From Welwitschia mirabilis (lineage: Eukaryota > Gnetophyta > Gnetopsida > Welwitschiales): a stretch of 38,130 nt of DNA. Both the position numbers and the translations under genes were made by a program. Location of the stretch: NCBI GenBank assembly GCA_051453625.1, contig JBOZIK010000001.1:274732763-274770892 (forward strand), given 5' to 3'. The notes under the pieces were generated by a model. That model was not told the origin of the DNA and ran no database searches. It saw only the letters and a list, made by a program, of their open reading frames with translations. Shown here one piece after another: positions 20,643-32,540 of this stretch (the first letter of the stretch is position 1; the number at the start of each line of letters is the position of its first letter).

Positions 20643-20933
20643 TAGCCTTTGTTAAGGCTAAAAGTAAGTATTTTAGATTCATTTTGCATTGCATTTAGGT
20701 TAGGTTTCATTTGCATTTTCATTGCATCTTTATTTTCTAGATAGTTTTTGAAGTTTGATTACTTTACTTTGGTGAAAAGCAATCCTTATTCTGCTTTCGT
20801 AAGTCTTCAACGAGATATGACATTCGGGTCTATCTCCAACTATACTAGTGTATTTTATTATGCAAGATATCTATTTTATTTATGAATGACAAGATTTCTT
20901 TGAGTATAAACATTTGTATAAATACACATCACA
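20643..20933 (+). repeat. Element X right LTR, last part
   Basis: Matches the left LTR 12121-12411 over exactly 291 bases with no net indel: AGCCTTTGTTAAG, TTACTTTACTTTG.TGAAAA, TATGCAAGATATCTATTTTA, ending CACATCACA. Together with 17584-18307 it completes the LTR. Confidence 0.9.
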
Positions 20934-22199
20934 ATAGATATACTAGAAATTAAAATAAAAGAAGATTACAACATAGCTTAAAAGCTATTTTTTGGGCTCT
21001 ATAAAAGTTGCACTGGTAATCAAACCTTAAATATCAGCATCTAATTTAGTTAATGCATATTCCTAATTTCATTTACATATTGGCTTAGACTAACATATTC
21101 CAATGAGCTTACAATAAAACCATAATTATTTGGAGCAAATTTAGGAGAAGGAATTCGAGAAAATGGACTAACAGTGATAGGTTCAATTTTTTCTTCTTCT
21201 TCTTTGTCTTCTTCTTATTCTTCTTTTTAGTATAGCTAATTAGTATCTTGTGTTTTAGACTAATATTATTACTCTATTATTTTAATGCATGTACCTAGCC
21301 TGCATAAGTGGGCCACACTCCTCATTACTTTGACTTTATTTAAGATGCTCCCAAAGTAGAGGATTTTGAATAGGCCCTATTGGAATATCTTGTAAAACTA
21401 AATCTTTTACATATATATAAATTTTTATTTAATAAAGAAAATAAATTAGAACTTCATGCTTACCTTGCAACTTTGCAGGAAGTAGTGGAGCAAATATGAG
21501 AGGAAAAAATAAGATCTATCTAGAATTCTTCCATTATGACAGTAAGAAAATGGAAATGCGGTTCATTAATTTTTTTTAAAATTTCCTTCCAAGATGAAAT
21601 ACTTCATAATTAAATTTACATATAATTAAAAAGCCTTAAAAAATATTTTCTTCTATAGCTTCTTCCTCCTTTTCTTAAATATTCTGCTATAAGGTTTTCA
21701 AACTGACATACTATAAAGGCTTTAGGAGTACTTCTTTTGAGCTCAAGCCTATGGACCTATGCAGATAGTATTATTAATTGAAGGAATGTCAATAAAAATG
21801 ATAATGTTACTTGTTCTTATAGATCTATCTTTCCAATTCTTAAAGATGTAGATCATGATCCCTAAGACTCAACATATAATATTTCCATCCTATAGGGTGG
21901 AAGGTTTTCGAAGTCTAACCATGGTTTAATAGCACCCTATGCTTAGCTAGTTTAATTCTTAAATCTTTTTCTACATCTTCTGGTACATTAAGATTGTTGT
22001 GTCTATAACTGCTTGTTCAGTGTGGTTCCAATGCTCCTCTGTAGCATAGTTTAAACACTCCCTGCTGTGTATCTATCTAAAAATCAAAATCAAGTCTATT
22101 CATATGGTTTGAGTAAGCTCCCTTTTATGGTTATTAATCTCATCTAGTTTTTTAATCTACTAAATTATTTTTAATTTTAACTTTAAGAGAGAGATTTTT
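20934..22199. other. Unassigned: right flank of X and 3' side of LINE 1
   Basis: No integrase of element A appears after X, though it would be expected if X had simply jumped into A's pol. A (TTC)n-rich tract lies at 21191-21230. On the minus strand a mostly open stretch from about 22010 to 21825 (about 65 codons, one stop, including NVPEDVEKDLRIKLAKHRVL and FHPIGWKYYMLSLRDHDL) is not recognised. It may be LINE 3' sequence or another relic. Confidence 0.5.
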
Positions 22200-25140
22200 T
22201 TTCATGCTGAAATATAACATTACATCTTTGCTTCCATAATAACCAAGCTCCAATAATAAGGATGTTATCTTTTGTAAGACTATTGAAGTTGTGCAACCCA
22301 AAATGAGAGGGAGGATATATCTTAAGGGTTTTTCAAAGCTTTTTTTTTAAATAACATTAAATTAACAAGTGATGTTAATTCTCATTATCTTCATGGCATA
22401 TGGGACAATCATGATCTATTCTTAAATTCCTTTGAATGAGCCTATCTATTATAAGAATGCAATCTTTTAACATATATCACTAAAACATATCGATTTTCTT
22501 AGAAATATTAAGATTCCATAACTTTTGACTTCTCTTATCATACTCAAAAAGATCATGATACATTCTAAAAAAGTTATTTTATGATTTAAATAGGAAGGGC
22601 TTAATTTTCAAAAATCTGCAGGTAAATTTCTCTTATGGATCAGATTATTTGCTCTAAAATATGGAGTGCCTTTCCTTGTCTATGAATTCTTCCTTAAAAC
22701 ATTTTATCTAAGAATTATTATTTTCTAAATAAAATCTACAATCATGCTTATCAAAATTCATTTGCTTACATCTTAACTTTTTCTACCCTAAGGCCTCCCA
22801 CTTTCTTTCACATGATGATTTGGTTAAAATTAATAAGATGGAGCCTTTAATGGTATTTATCATCCAACTAAATAAAATTTCTAATTAAATTATCAATCAA
22901 GCTAGTAAATCTCTTAAAGATAGGAAAACAACTAGTAGTATATATATTCATGCTTACCAAACAAGTTAGTAAGAAATATTTTACCTGCACTTGAGAAAAA
23001 TTTGTTATCTCATCTTGTCAATTAGACTAAAATTTTCTTCACTAAGAGAGGCCAAATTTTTTTAGTGATCTAATCTGAGATAAGCATCTAGGTAGTTTAC
23101 CTGGGAACATTAAAAGATATTTAGAATGTCTAAATACAAGAGAGTATTATCCACAAACTAAAAAATAAAAAATAAGAAAGCTAATTTGTTAGCTAAAATA
23201 TTATGTTAAAAGAATAATGCAAGAAGATAAGGGATCACCCTGTCAAAGAATACTGCTACCTTAGAATCAACTATAGCACTCACTGTTTATCATTGTAGAG
23301 AATGTTAACTTTGAGATATAAAACTAAATAAGATTCATTAACAGTGTGGGAAAACTACACTTCTATAATATGAATCTTATTATTTCTCACTGCACGGTGT
23401 TGAATACTTTAGCTATGTTTAGCTTAAGGAACATTATAGGTTTTTTTCGGTGGTATAAGTGAATGATTTCATTGGTCAAGATGATGTTGTCATGAATTAA
23501 TCTTCTAGGTATAGAGCTATATTTAGAAGGCAAAACCATATCTACAAGAAGATTTTTTAACTGACTAATAATGATCTTAGAGAAAATCTTATAGAAAACA
23601 TTACATAGGCTGATAGGTCTATACTACTAAGGGCTTTTTACATCTTTTGATTTAGGGGTAAGGGTGATAATAGTACCATTGAATAGCTTGTAAAAGGTAC
23701 CTTTTTTGATGATTTCTTGAATTGTAGCGCAAACATCTCACTTGATGGTATCCTAAAAGATCTAGTATGAGTCCATTGTAAAACCATTAGGACTAGGAAA
23801 TTGGTTTTTTTTTATTGAGTTGATTATTCCTCTACTTTAATCCTCTATGATCCTTTGATTAGATAACATAGTTTCTTTTTTAAAATAAAAAGACCAACTA
23901 AAACATTTTACAAGTCCACTAGCTTTTCTGTGAAGAAGTTCTAGAAGTTTTCAATGAAAGAGTCTATAATTTGTTGGTTGCTCTTATAGTGCATTATGAA
24001 CACACTCCACTATATCTGATTCTTTTGTCTATGCTTATTTATTATCTAGAAGAAGAATCTTGTATTATGGTTACCTTTATTAAGCCATTTAATTCTTAAC
24101 CTCTGCTTTCAATAGATTTCTTCTTTAGAGGAGAGGTCATGAATTTGATAGTTGTGGTGATTTTCATAATCTACAAAGGCGTTAATGGACTCATTATAAT
24201 CCTAAATAATAATGATGTTTTAATTTCCAATAGTTAATTTTTTAAATTTTTGAAGGAGTCATTTAACTATTTCTTTTAACTAATAAGCTCATGCCTTAAA
24301 ATTTTAATCTTTTGAAATAATCTATAAGTAAAAGCACCTTATACTAGAGTATTCCAAATAACCTTGAGGAGATTAATAAATATTAGATATTTTATCCATA
24401 TGTTCTTGAAGCAAAAAAGATATTTCTTTTAAGGGAAGTCCATAGTTAAGACTATAGGCTTATGATATAAAAAAACATGGCTTTTACTCTAAGGAAAAAT
24501 ATTCATTCAATTTTTTTACCATGCATCTGTCAGTTCTAGATGTAACTAGATTTCTTCTTTCTCTAAGATTGGTCTAAGTATAAATCACACGATTCAAATA
24601 AAGATCTTTATAGTCATAGTTATTAATGCAATAAGTAAAAAGATTAATCATAGAGAGACTAGAAAAATTATCAAATTTCTTATGAGGACTAAAATTTGAT
24701 CAAAATCTCTCATGATTATGCCCTATGAGTCCAACATAATTTGATAAAGATGTTACAGTCTTTAGGCTACATCCTGGGCCCCATAAAAATTACTAATTTT
24801 CCATCTTTTTCATTGAATATCTAATTAACTATGAGGTGGTTTTTACTTCTATCAATATTGGTGATGCTATCATGCTTCTAGAGAATCATAAATTCTCCTT
24901 TTATGCTAGTACTTAAGATCGAAACAAAAGACCAAGAGTTCTTTATATAAAAATTACTAATTTTGATTAAATACAATTTTGTTTCTTAAAGAAGATACAT
25001 AAACACTAGATAGTTTTTCAATAGACTCCAAAGATCGAATAGTTTCCAGCCATTTCCAAGGCCTCTACAATTCTAAGAAATAATCATTAAAAGAAGAGTT
25101 AAGACTATTTACCATCTTGAATATCATGTTTCATCTTCTT
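22200..25140 (-). pseudogene. LINE 1 ORF2: L1-type endonuclease-RT
   Basis: Read on the minus strand, motifs follow the plant L1 order. Endonuclease end: LYLNRVIYT...TDRCMVKKLNEYF (about 24490-24620; family: FTWSN...LDR). Linker: YWKQRLRIKWLNKGNHNTRFF (about 24050-24140; family: WRQKSRxxWLKEGDxNTKFFH). RT: PNGFTMDS (about 23780), GTIITLTPKSKD, YRPISLCNVFYKI (about 23600), IPRRLIHDNIILTNEI, KLNIAKVFN, QGDPLS (about 23235) and FVDNTLL (about 23145). Zinc knuckle: RLIQRNLRIDHDCPICHED (22387-22470; family: CPLC). The catalytic FADD has become FVDN, losing one metal-binding Asp, and stops and frameshifts are frequent. The enzyme would nick DNA and reverse-transcribe LINE RNA there. The N-terminal endonuclease falls in the gap; the 3' end is not defined. 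Confidence 0.9.
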
Positions 25141-25699
25141 NNNNNNNNNNNNNNNNNNNNNNNNNNNNNNNNNNNNNNNNNNNNNNNNNNNNNNNNNNNN
25201 NNNNNNNNNNNNNNNNNNNNNNNNNNNNNNNNNNNNNNNNNNNNNNNNNNNNNNNNNNNNNNNNNNNNNNNNNNNNNNNNNNNNNNNNNNNNNNNNNNNN
25301 NNNNNNNNNNNNNNNNNNNNNNNNNNNNNNNNNNNNNNNNNNNNNNNNNNNNNNNNNNNNNNNNNNNNNNNNNNNNNNNNNNNNNNNNNNNNNNNNNNNN
25401 NNNNNNNNNNNNNNNNNNNNNNNNNNNNNNNNNNNNNNNNNNNNNNNNNNNNNNNNNNNNNNNNNNNNNNNNNNNNNNNNNNNNNNNNNNNNNNNNNNNN
25501 NNNNNNNNNNNNNNNNNNNNNNNNNNNNNNNNNNNNNNNNNNNNNNNNNNNNNNNNNNNNNNNNNNNNNNNNNNNNNNNNNNNNNNNNNNNNNNNNNNNN
25601 NNNNNNNNNNNNNNNNNNNNNNNNNNNNNNNNNNNNNNNNNNNNNNNNNNNNNNNNNNNNNNNNNNNNNNNNNNNNNNNNNNNNNNNNNNNNNNNNNNN
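25141..25699. other. Assembly gap (559 N) within LINE 1
   Basis: Separates ORF1 and ORF2 of the LINE. Reading frames across it are artefacts. Confidence 0.99.
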
Positions 25700-25869
25700 A
25701 ATGCACTCTTCTATTAGCATTTTATTCTCTTTTTGATTCTATCTTAACTTTATTTTTGATGTTTAAATTTAAGATTCCATCAAGCATGGTGGCATGTTGT
25801 GGAAGTAATCTATCTATTATATTTCTTATTTTCCATTTTTTTTGGATGTCTTCTAAATTATTTTCTTAT

Positions 25870-26733
25870 ACTTGATTTAGTTCTTTCTTAGATAGAATGT
25901 TAAATTTATTCTCTTGAGTGGTCAGATTATTATTTGGAGCTAAAATTGGTTTCTTCTTATGTTCCTTTTTCTTTACTTCTTTGCTAGTCATGCTTGGTCT
26001 CTTTCTTATCCTTCTTGAATTTTTCCATTATGTGCCCATTTTTACCACAGTTTGAACATGGTAAAGGAATATTTTTAACATCTAAATTAAAAACTAATTC
26101 ACCTCATAGAGTATACAAAATAATTCTATTAGCTTTAAAACTATTCATTCTTATGTACACACAAATTCTAGTAGTTATCATTCTTGCCATTAGATCCATG
26201 TTTCTATCTATCTTGATAAACTCTTCCAACATGTTGCTTATTTACCTATAAAAATATAGGTTCTATATTTTTAAACATGAATTTAAAATACAAATCCACA
26301 TTGGGATCACTGGGATCTTTTCAAAAATAATGGGTCTGTCAATAATAAAGAAGATCATTTGGTTAGGCCTAAACCCATACAGCCAAAGAAATAAGGCCCT
26401 CTTACTAAAAGCTTAATTCATTTTTTCTTTAATATTAAAAATAAAAAGTAATAACCCATCTCTAAGAGGAATTATTTTATATCTGGTAGGATATTTTTGG
26501 TTACACCATAATTGCAATTTTGTAATGAATAGGATCCCTCCCAAAGATTGAAATTTGCTAATGAGTTTGTTACTAAAATGGGCTTTTAAATGTCTAGAAT
26601 AGTTTTTTGACATTTTTACATGAATGATATCTCCTTCATGCTTAAAGCCAAAGCCTAATTTAGGGAAGATTTGAGGCTTGCTTTTCCTCGGTAGGTTCAC
26701 ATATGATTTGGTATCCAAAGATTTCACTACCAT
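25870..26733 (-). pseudogene. LINE 1 ORF1: DUF4283 and CCHC-type RNA-binding protein
   Basis: On the minus strand 26733-26413 is open for 106 codons. It contains HFSNKLISKFQ, LQLWCNQKY and IPLRDGLLLFIFNIKE, the pattern of the DUF4283 domain in plant L1 ORF1 (family: GKxLGKRP...WxxxG...DLxNGFFLFRF). After frameshifts come IPVIPMWICIL (family: PVWVRLPGLP), MLEEFIKID...ARMITTRICVYIRMN (family: IGxxIxID...RxRVCVxID) and PCSNCGKNGHIMEKF near 26030-26065, a zinc knuckle whose last Cys is Phe. The protein packages LINE RNA. It lies upstream of ORF2 on the same strand, as in L1. I take M at 26733 only as the edge of the open stretch. Confidence 0.82.
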
Positions 26734-28112
26734 TAAAGAGTATTTTCTTATTTCTGCTACCTTGAAAACCTCAAATTCACTTGAGCATATTCTTTTGGAT
26801 TTTTAGGGTTCATAAGGCACTATTTAGAAAACCTTTCCTTATGGGTAGAAAAACTAGTATGAGATCTAAGCATTATTACTATGCCATTTTGACTTTTCAC
26901 AATGATGACATTACTAAAGAGATTACTGAAAGTGCATTGAAGACATACTACAATCACTATGCTAAACCCCATGAACTAATCAAACTCTAGATAAAATCAA
27001 TCATTTAAGACATCTAAAGAATGCACCTGCATAGGGAATCTATGCTAGAAAAACAACTCAAGAGCTATGGCACATGGAAGACATGCCGGATTTGGGTGAA
27101 GAACACTCCTTCACCTACAGTCGAGTGCTCTAAAGATAAATCCTATTAATGCCACTTCACTCACTCTTTGTTCAACATAATAAAATCATTTATAAAGTTA
27201 ATCATTTTGATTTATTAGTAACTACTTTAATGAATATCTTTTATCTTTATAAGAAAAAAGTTTGGCATGCTAACATAGCTAAGCACCTTGTCACTTATAA
27301 ATTATAACCCTTTGTCATCTATAAACTAATAGTTAAGTAGAAGACTAATAGTTGAAAAGGATTTTCTAGAAAACAATAAAGTCAAATAGAAATTATCAAT
27401 TCCTCCACTCACTGATGTTCTCTAGGCCTACTAAACTACCTATAAGATCTTTACTAGATTGTTAACTTAGTAACATTTATTTTGGAAAATCTTATCACCT
27501 TTCCTTAGAAATTAACATAAATATTTTTAGAAAATAAAATAATTAAGCCAAAATCTAAGTTAATCTTTAAATTTAAAAATCTTTATCTAACTAAAGTTGA
27601 AGAAATTATGACAGAGCCCATGAAAATTAAGAGATCCGAAAGTAGATAATAAAAGCCTATCATAATAAGAACATTCTTTTGAAGCTCATTTGAGACTAGC
27701 AACCTCTTTTTACTATATGTTTTAGTACTTTTTAAATTTTTTGAAAAACTCATATCTAAGTGGATTTGACCCTTTCAAGTTTCAAAATTATTTCTTTTTA
27801 ACCCTACTAAGATTTTAAGCCTTAAGAACAATGATTCTTTTAACTCAATGCTAAAGATCTAAATATTTTCATAAATTTATGACTTAGAATCATAGGCCAT
27901 CAACTCAAAAAAAAAAATTAGAATCCATATTACTTAAAAAATTAACTTTCAATAATGTTTGTCTTTTTGGATTCATTCTTAGCTAAAACTAGGGCTACGG
28001 TAATTACATAAATTACTTACTTCATTATGTAAGAGTTCAATTGTTTAGGTACCTATCATTATACTTATTTGATTAAAGAGTAAATAAGTAAATAAACTCT
28101 TAACTAAGAACC
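26734..28112. other. Unassigned AT-rich stretch upstream of LINE 1
   Basis: May include the LINE 5' untranslated part. A plus-strand 69-codon open stretch (26781-26990) matches nothing I know and has no promoter or partner. A GC-richer block at 27020-27125 stands out slightly. No RNA gene or repeat seen. Confidence 0.5.
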
Positions 28113-28134
28113 TTATATATATATATATATATAT
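28113..28134. repeat. (AT)n microsatellite
   Basis: Eleven uninterrupted TA dinucleotides. Confidence 0.95.
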
Positions 28135-28299
28135 GCCTTTTTTATATTATAACTAATATTTTATACGGGCTTGGAAATGACTATGATTTCAAAAAAATCT
28201 AAAACAATCTTAGCACATATGAAATTTTATACTCTAAAGACACAATTGAAGACTTCTATATGGTATATTTGAAAGAAAAAAATATAAATATGTTGATAT

Positions 28300-28410
28300 G
28301 AGAAAGATACATACTACATATGTAGAAGACCTCTATGACAAGCATTCCTACCATCGTAAAGATACATAATATATATGTAAAAAACCTTCATTTTCATCGA
28401 AGATATAATA
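28300..28410 (+). repeat. Irregular ~55-bp tandem repeat, two and a half copies
   Basis: AAGATACATACTACATATGT...ATCG near 28303, AAGATACATAATATATATGT...ATCG near 28357, then AAGATATAATACTACATAG near 28400. Units share start and end words and differ in length. Confidence 0.6.
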
Positions 28411-31016
28411 CTACATAGATTAACTAACTCTATATCATTAGATTCTATTAAGGAAATGATATATGTTAACATGTCTCTACTAAGAAATACTCATGAAAGT
28501 CAAGTAGCTAATATAGAAATGTATATGTTCTATTAGTTTGGAAAAATAAAAACATTTTTAACTATCATCTAGTATGAGAGAATATCGAATAGTACAAGGA
28601 GATAGTTGTTAACATCTTCATGGATAGCATTTGAGCCAGAGGTAAACATGTGTTACATCACAACATTTATGGATTTTTCTAATTTAGATCTACCATATGA
28701 GATAAATTAATGATCTATACCTGATAACCTAGTTACTTATAAGGAAGGATTTCTAAATTTGGTATATGCATAAGAATCTTGGATGTAACTTTGGAAGAAC
28801 TTTTTTCATTTAAAGAAACCTTTCTTTCACTTTTTTGTATGGACCTATAAGAGTGATAATATCCAACAATAGGAATACATTGTAATGCATGTATATGAGA
28901 AATTGAATTAAATCTTATCATAATAATGTTTAAAGTATTAGTCAAAATAAATTGATAAAATGTGATTTTATCTAAATTCATTAAGCTAATTAACTTATCA
29001 TTCTATTTTATTCATTTGACATCTAGTAGAATAAAATTTCTTGATTAGGAAGTAAATGTAATTTAAAACCACACTTAAGTGATAGCATCATGAGTGATGT
29101 ACTTCAATGATATATATTAAATAAATGAAGCTAGGTATGAGTTATAATTAATTATAATGTTTATTATTATAATTATGTAGGTACTAATAGGTTAAAAACT
29201 TGAATGGCCTAAACCTTAAATGGAAAAAATGCAAAGTTAAGTCTTATCAAAAGAAACATGCTAAGAAATACAAATATAACTTTTCACTCACCTCATGCCC
29301 TTATAAATATCAACGTTTCACTTCCAAAATTTGATCAAGAATAAATATTTATCCTTGTACTTATAATCCTTATTGCATATTAAATTTGTCTATTTCATAG
29401 ATGATCCCTTATTATTCTAAGTTTATCTATACCTTATCAAGCTATGGTTAATCAATGTGACTAGTGTTGCCATTCGCTCTATTGGCATTATTATTCTTTT
29501 TGCACATTGCACTCTCTACTAAAGTCATCATGTTAAGAATACTTAGAAATCCCATTATGAAAAGGGCATTTAAATAGTTTTTGAATAGTATACTATTACT
29601 ATATAAAAACTATGGATGGAAGATGTTGGGGCTATTTAATAAATGAAAGTGAAAAAACCCACTCTCTAAATAAGTAAAGTAGTTTTATGCCAACGGGTTT
29701 CTACTAAATGAATGTAAAGAGGAGGAATATCTAAATGAGAAATAGGGAGATTCATGAGTTTCATCTTTTAGAGTATCCATATTCTATCACTCATTCTTTG
29801 AATTTTAGAGCTTTAGATCTTTCAAATTTAGATTTTCCTTTACCTTTAAATAATATTTGGCATTATTATGTGGGGAGATTAATGTACAATATTCCCCCTA
29901 ATAAATAAGATATGATTACTTGAAAATACTTGTTTAAAAATTATTTATTATTATTTAGGTTTATCATTAAAAATGTGTACACTTTATCTCATGTTTCTAA
30001 TGCCTTTTTTTTTTTCCTACCTATCATTTCTAATATTTAAAATGGAAAGAAGTTTAATACATGTAAGTTTATCTTACACATACTTAAAGAGTCAATGGAA
30101 AACACTAGAAATATTTCCCTTCCTATACTTGTAAGTAATTTATTTTGATTTTTTAACAATTATAAAAATCTTCATGTTGAGGGTAGAATGATAAATCTTT
30201 AGATCACAATTTTAATAGGTAACTATAAGAGTGAAAAATCATAACCACCTAGATTGGGTTTTAAGAGTATAAGTGGAGTCATCTAAGGATTAATAAGAAG
30301 AAGGTGAAAAGAAATAATAAAGTTCATCACCATTTTCACTTCAATAAATATTAAGACCTTAAACTGCTACTTCTTCCCTAGAGAAAATATTCTTTATTAA
30401 GACAATAACTAGGATGGAAATAAATTGAGTTTAAAAACTTTTATAAATGATAAGAAGAAATCAATGTTTCCTCTTGGGATGTATTCTTTTACTTTATAAG
30501 TACTTTCTTCTCCTCTCTATTTATATCCTTTGTTTTTTAATTCATATATGTACTATTTTTCATGGTAAGGAATAAAAATATTTATGATTTTTTCTTTGCT
30601 ATATGACGTTATGTATTATTTTCTAACTTTATAACTTAATTTAAACATTAAAAATAATGTCTAGATTAGTTGAAAAAGGTGAAAATTTGCAAACTTTTCA
30701 ATAATTCTTCTAAAAATGACTTAATTATACGTCAAATCATACTTTATTTTAATAACTTAGAAATGTTTTAAATTAAAAAAATTCAAATATAATGGATTAA
30801 TATGAAAGTTTTGTATAATTATCCAATTTCATGATTCAAACTAAATTTTTATTATATGTAATTTATATGACTATTGATTAAAGTTTTCAATCTTATTGGT
30901 TTAAATAAATTCAATTATGAAATCATTATGAAAAATTTTTGAATTTTTAAATGGCCTTCATAACACCACTTTATTTAAAAGTTGATAAAAAGATTAGGAA
31001 ATGGCTAATTGGGAGA
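28411..31016. other. Unassigned AT-rich stretch
   Basis: No supported gene. The minus-strand 82-codon stretch 28733-28981 and a plus-strand stretch open for about 50 codons near 29745-29910 (including FRALDLSNLDFPLPLNNIWH) match nothing I recognise. No integrase or further RT from element A is visible here. Confidence 0.5.
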
Positions 31017-31020
31017 TGTG

Positions 31021-31225
31021 TTTAAACTTAAATTTTTACCTATTTAGCTTCTAAACTTTAGTACATTAGTATATTTTCAAGGCTATAGATATCATATTTA
31101 TAGTTAAATTAGATTTAATTGTTTACACTTAAATCTTTACATTTTCAACCCCTAAAATGTAATAAAGTAATATATTTTTAAGGCTATATATACCATATTT
31201 GTAATTAATTTATTTCAAATCATTC
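31021..31225 (+). repeat. ~101-bp tandem duplication in the B LTR
   Basis: TTTAAACTTAAATTTTTAC at 31021 and TTTACACTTAAATCTTTAC at 31122 start two units. Both run through 'AAGGCTATA.ATA.CATATTT.TA.TTAA'. Element A has one copy. Confidence 0.8.
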
Positions 31226-32315
31226 TTATTTATTAATTTTCAAAATTATTAAAAATGACTAATTTCTAATATTGTTAATACAATAACTCAAGATGCTTAA
31301 ACTTTGTTGGAATCAAACAAAGATATTGATATTATAATTTAGACGTCTAAGATCACTTGAATTATTGGAAAAAGTGGGTTTTACAAAGTAGAATAAGCTA
31401 TTTAGATGCTAAGATAATATATTAACCCTACACCTAGTTCTAAACTAGATTTTAAAGGCTAAAGCCTACATATCTATATCCTACTCCCTAAGGAAATCTA
31501 TTACTACTTATCTATTAATAACAAGAATATACCAACAAATATATTCATGTCTAAGAGAACTATAAAAAGATAGCCTACCTCATGTGCTAATATCATTCAT
31601 CTTTTATTCTTAATTAAAATTAGATCTTGGAGTTCATCATCATTTAAGTGTTATTTATCATCATTCATTAAAACTCTATCATTTAAGATTTAAAATTATA
31701 ATGGCTATCATTAGAGATGATTGTTTATCTTTAGATACAAAGAAATGATTTTTTCATATCACATGTATTATGGCTTTTTTTTGAACTTGACCTCTGGTTT
31801 TGTAATGTCTATAATGCTTACATCATTAATGAATCTAATTTGATTTGTGAGTGAGTTTGCTTTACTTTTTCATCTCTGATTCAATTAAGATTGTTAATTA
31901 TGTAATAATGTTTTTCAAATATTTCTTTATACATATTTCATAAAAATGCTCCTTCAATACTTTTTATGATTTAGATGATTGGTATGTTAGTAAGTATTGC
32001 ATTTCATGCTATTCTAGTGTTTTCCTACATATCATTATAAGATGTAAGAATTCTATTACTTATACTTTCATTACATCTAGAATATATCATAGAGTAATTT
32101 ATTGCTTGTTTAAGAAACCAACTTATGCTTAGTGAATCATCTCTTGCTTAACTAAGTTTTACATGGTAATTTGCCTTATTAATAGTTCTTTCTAATTCTA
32201 AAGAAGAGATATTAAATCAAGTAAATACTTTTTTTACTTACCTTCCAAACCCTATTTATGTGTAAATCTACTTTCATAACCTGTAACATTTCTTGCAATC
32301 TTTAAAATACCTATC

Positions 32316-32425
32316 CAATCTATATGAGAAAATAATAATTAAGATTACATTTTTGCAATATTTACTTATGCAATCTATATGAGAAAATAATAATTAGAGT
32401 TATGCATACTATAATATAAGCCCTA
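32316..32425 (+). repeat. 55-bp tandem duplication in the B LTR
   Basis: The 26-base word starting CAATCTATATGAGAAAATAA is identical at 32316 and 32371; the rest of the unit is diverged. The second copy is the one that continues into homology with element A (6617-6650). Confidence 0.85.
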
Positions 32426-32514
32426 TTTTTTAATTTTAAACTATTACATGTATCTTGACAACTAAGTTACATTTTCTATAAATCATAATCTATTACAGCA
32501 GTCTTGGTGTAGCA

Positions 32515-32540
32515 AGTTTTTATTGCCATTACAGGGGGTT
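32515..32540 (+). other. Primer-binding site of element B (tRNA-Asp type)
   Basis: AGTTTTTATTGCCATTACAG then GGGG aligns with TTTTTGGCGCCGTTGCCGGGG and with element A's site. The next bases, TTGCAATTGATGTTTCTTAG, also match A. Decay is by different substitutions from those in A, so the two sites mutated independently. Confidence 0.75.

Larger units (their letters stand above)
11334..20933 (+). mobile_element. Element X: LTR retrotransposon with tRNA-Asp primer site and no visible pol
   Basis: Two matching LTRs in direct orientation (11334-12411, and 17584-18307 plus 20643-20933) enclose an internal region of about 5.15 kb. A tRNA-Asp-type primer site lies just inside the left LTR and a purine tract just outside the right one, so the parts are in the right order for one element. 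The internal region holds a T-rich minisatellite, a decayed acidic reading frame and a long non-coding tail. I see no protease, RT, RNase H or integrase. This suggests a non-autonomous element mobilised in trans by a Tat/Athila relative. Its LTR is a different family from that of A and B. A clean target-site duplication could not be read. Confidence 0.8.
31017..32514 (+). mobile_element. Element B: 5' LTR, second copy of the element A family
   Basis: Aligns with 5325-6748 in direct orientation and in order (see element A). It starts near TGTGTTTAAACTTAAA, a possible TG terminus, and ends GTGTAGCA directly before the primer site, a proper CA end. It is longer than A's LTR partly because of two internal tandem duplications, of about 101 bp (31021-31225) and 55 bp (32316-32400). 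Identity is modest; in the block around 31888 about 26-27 of 33 bases match, mostly transitions otherwise. Confidence 0.75.

Noticed and set aside
20455-20694. Minus-strand 79-codon frame
   Set aside because: Crosses the junction between the insertion and the X LTR, so it cannot be one old gene; no motif.
5325-32514. A and B LTRs as the two ends of one 27-kb retrotransposon
   Set aside because: B is followed by its own primer site and leader, so it is a 5' end; a 3' LTR would not be.
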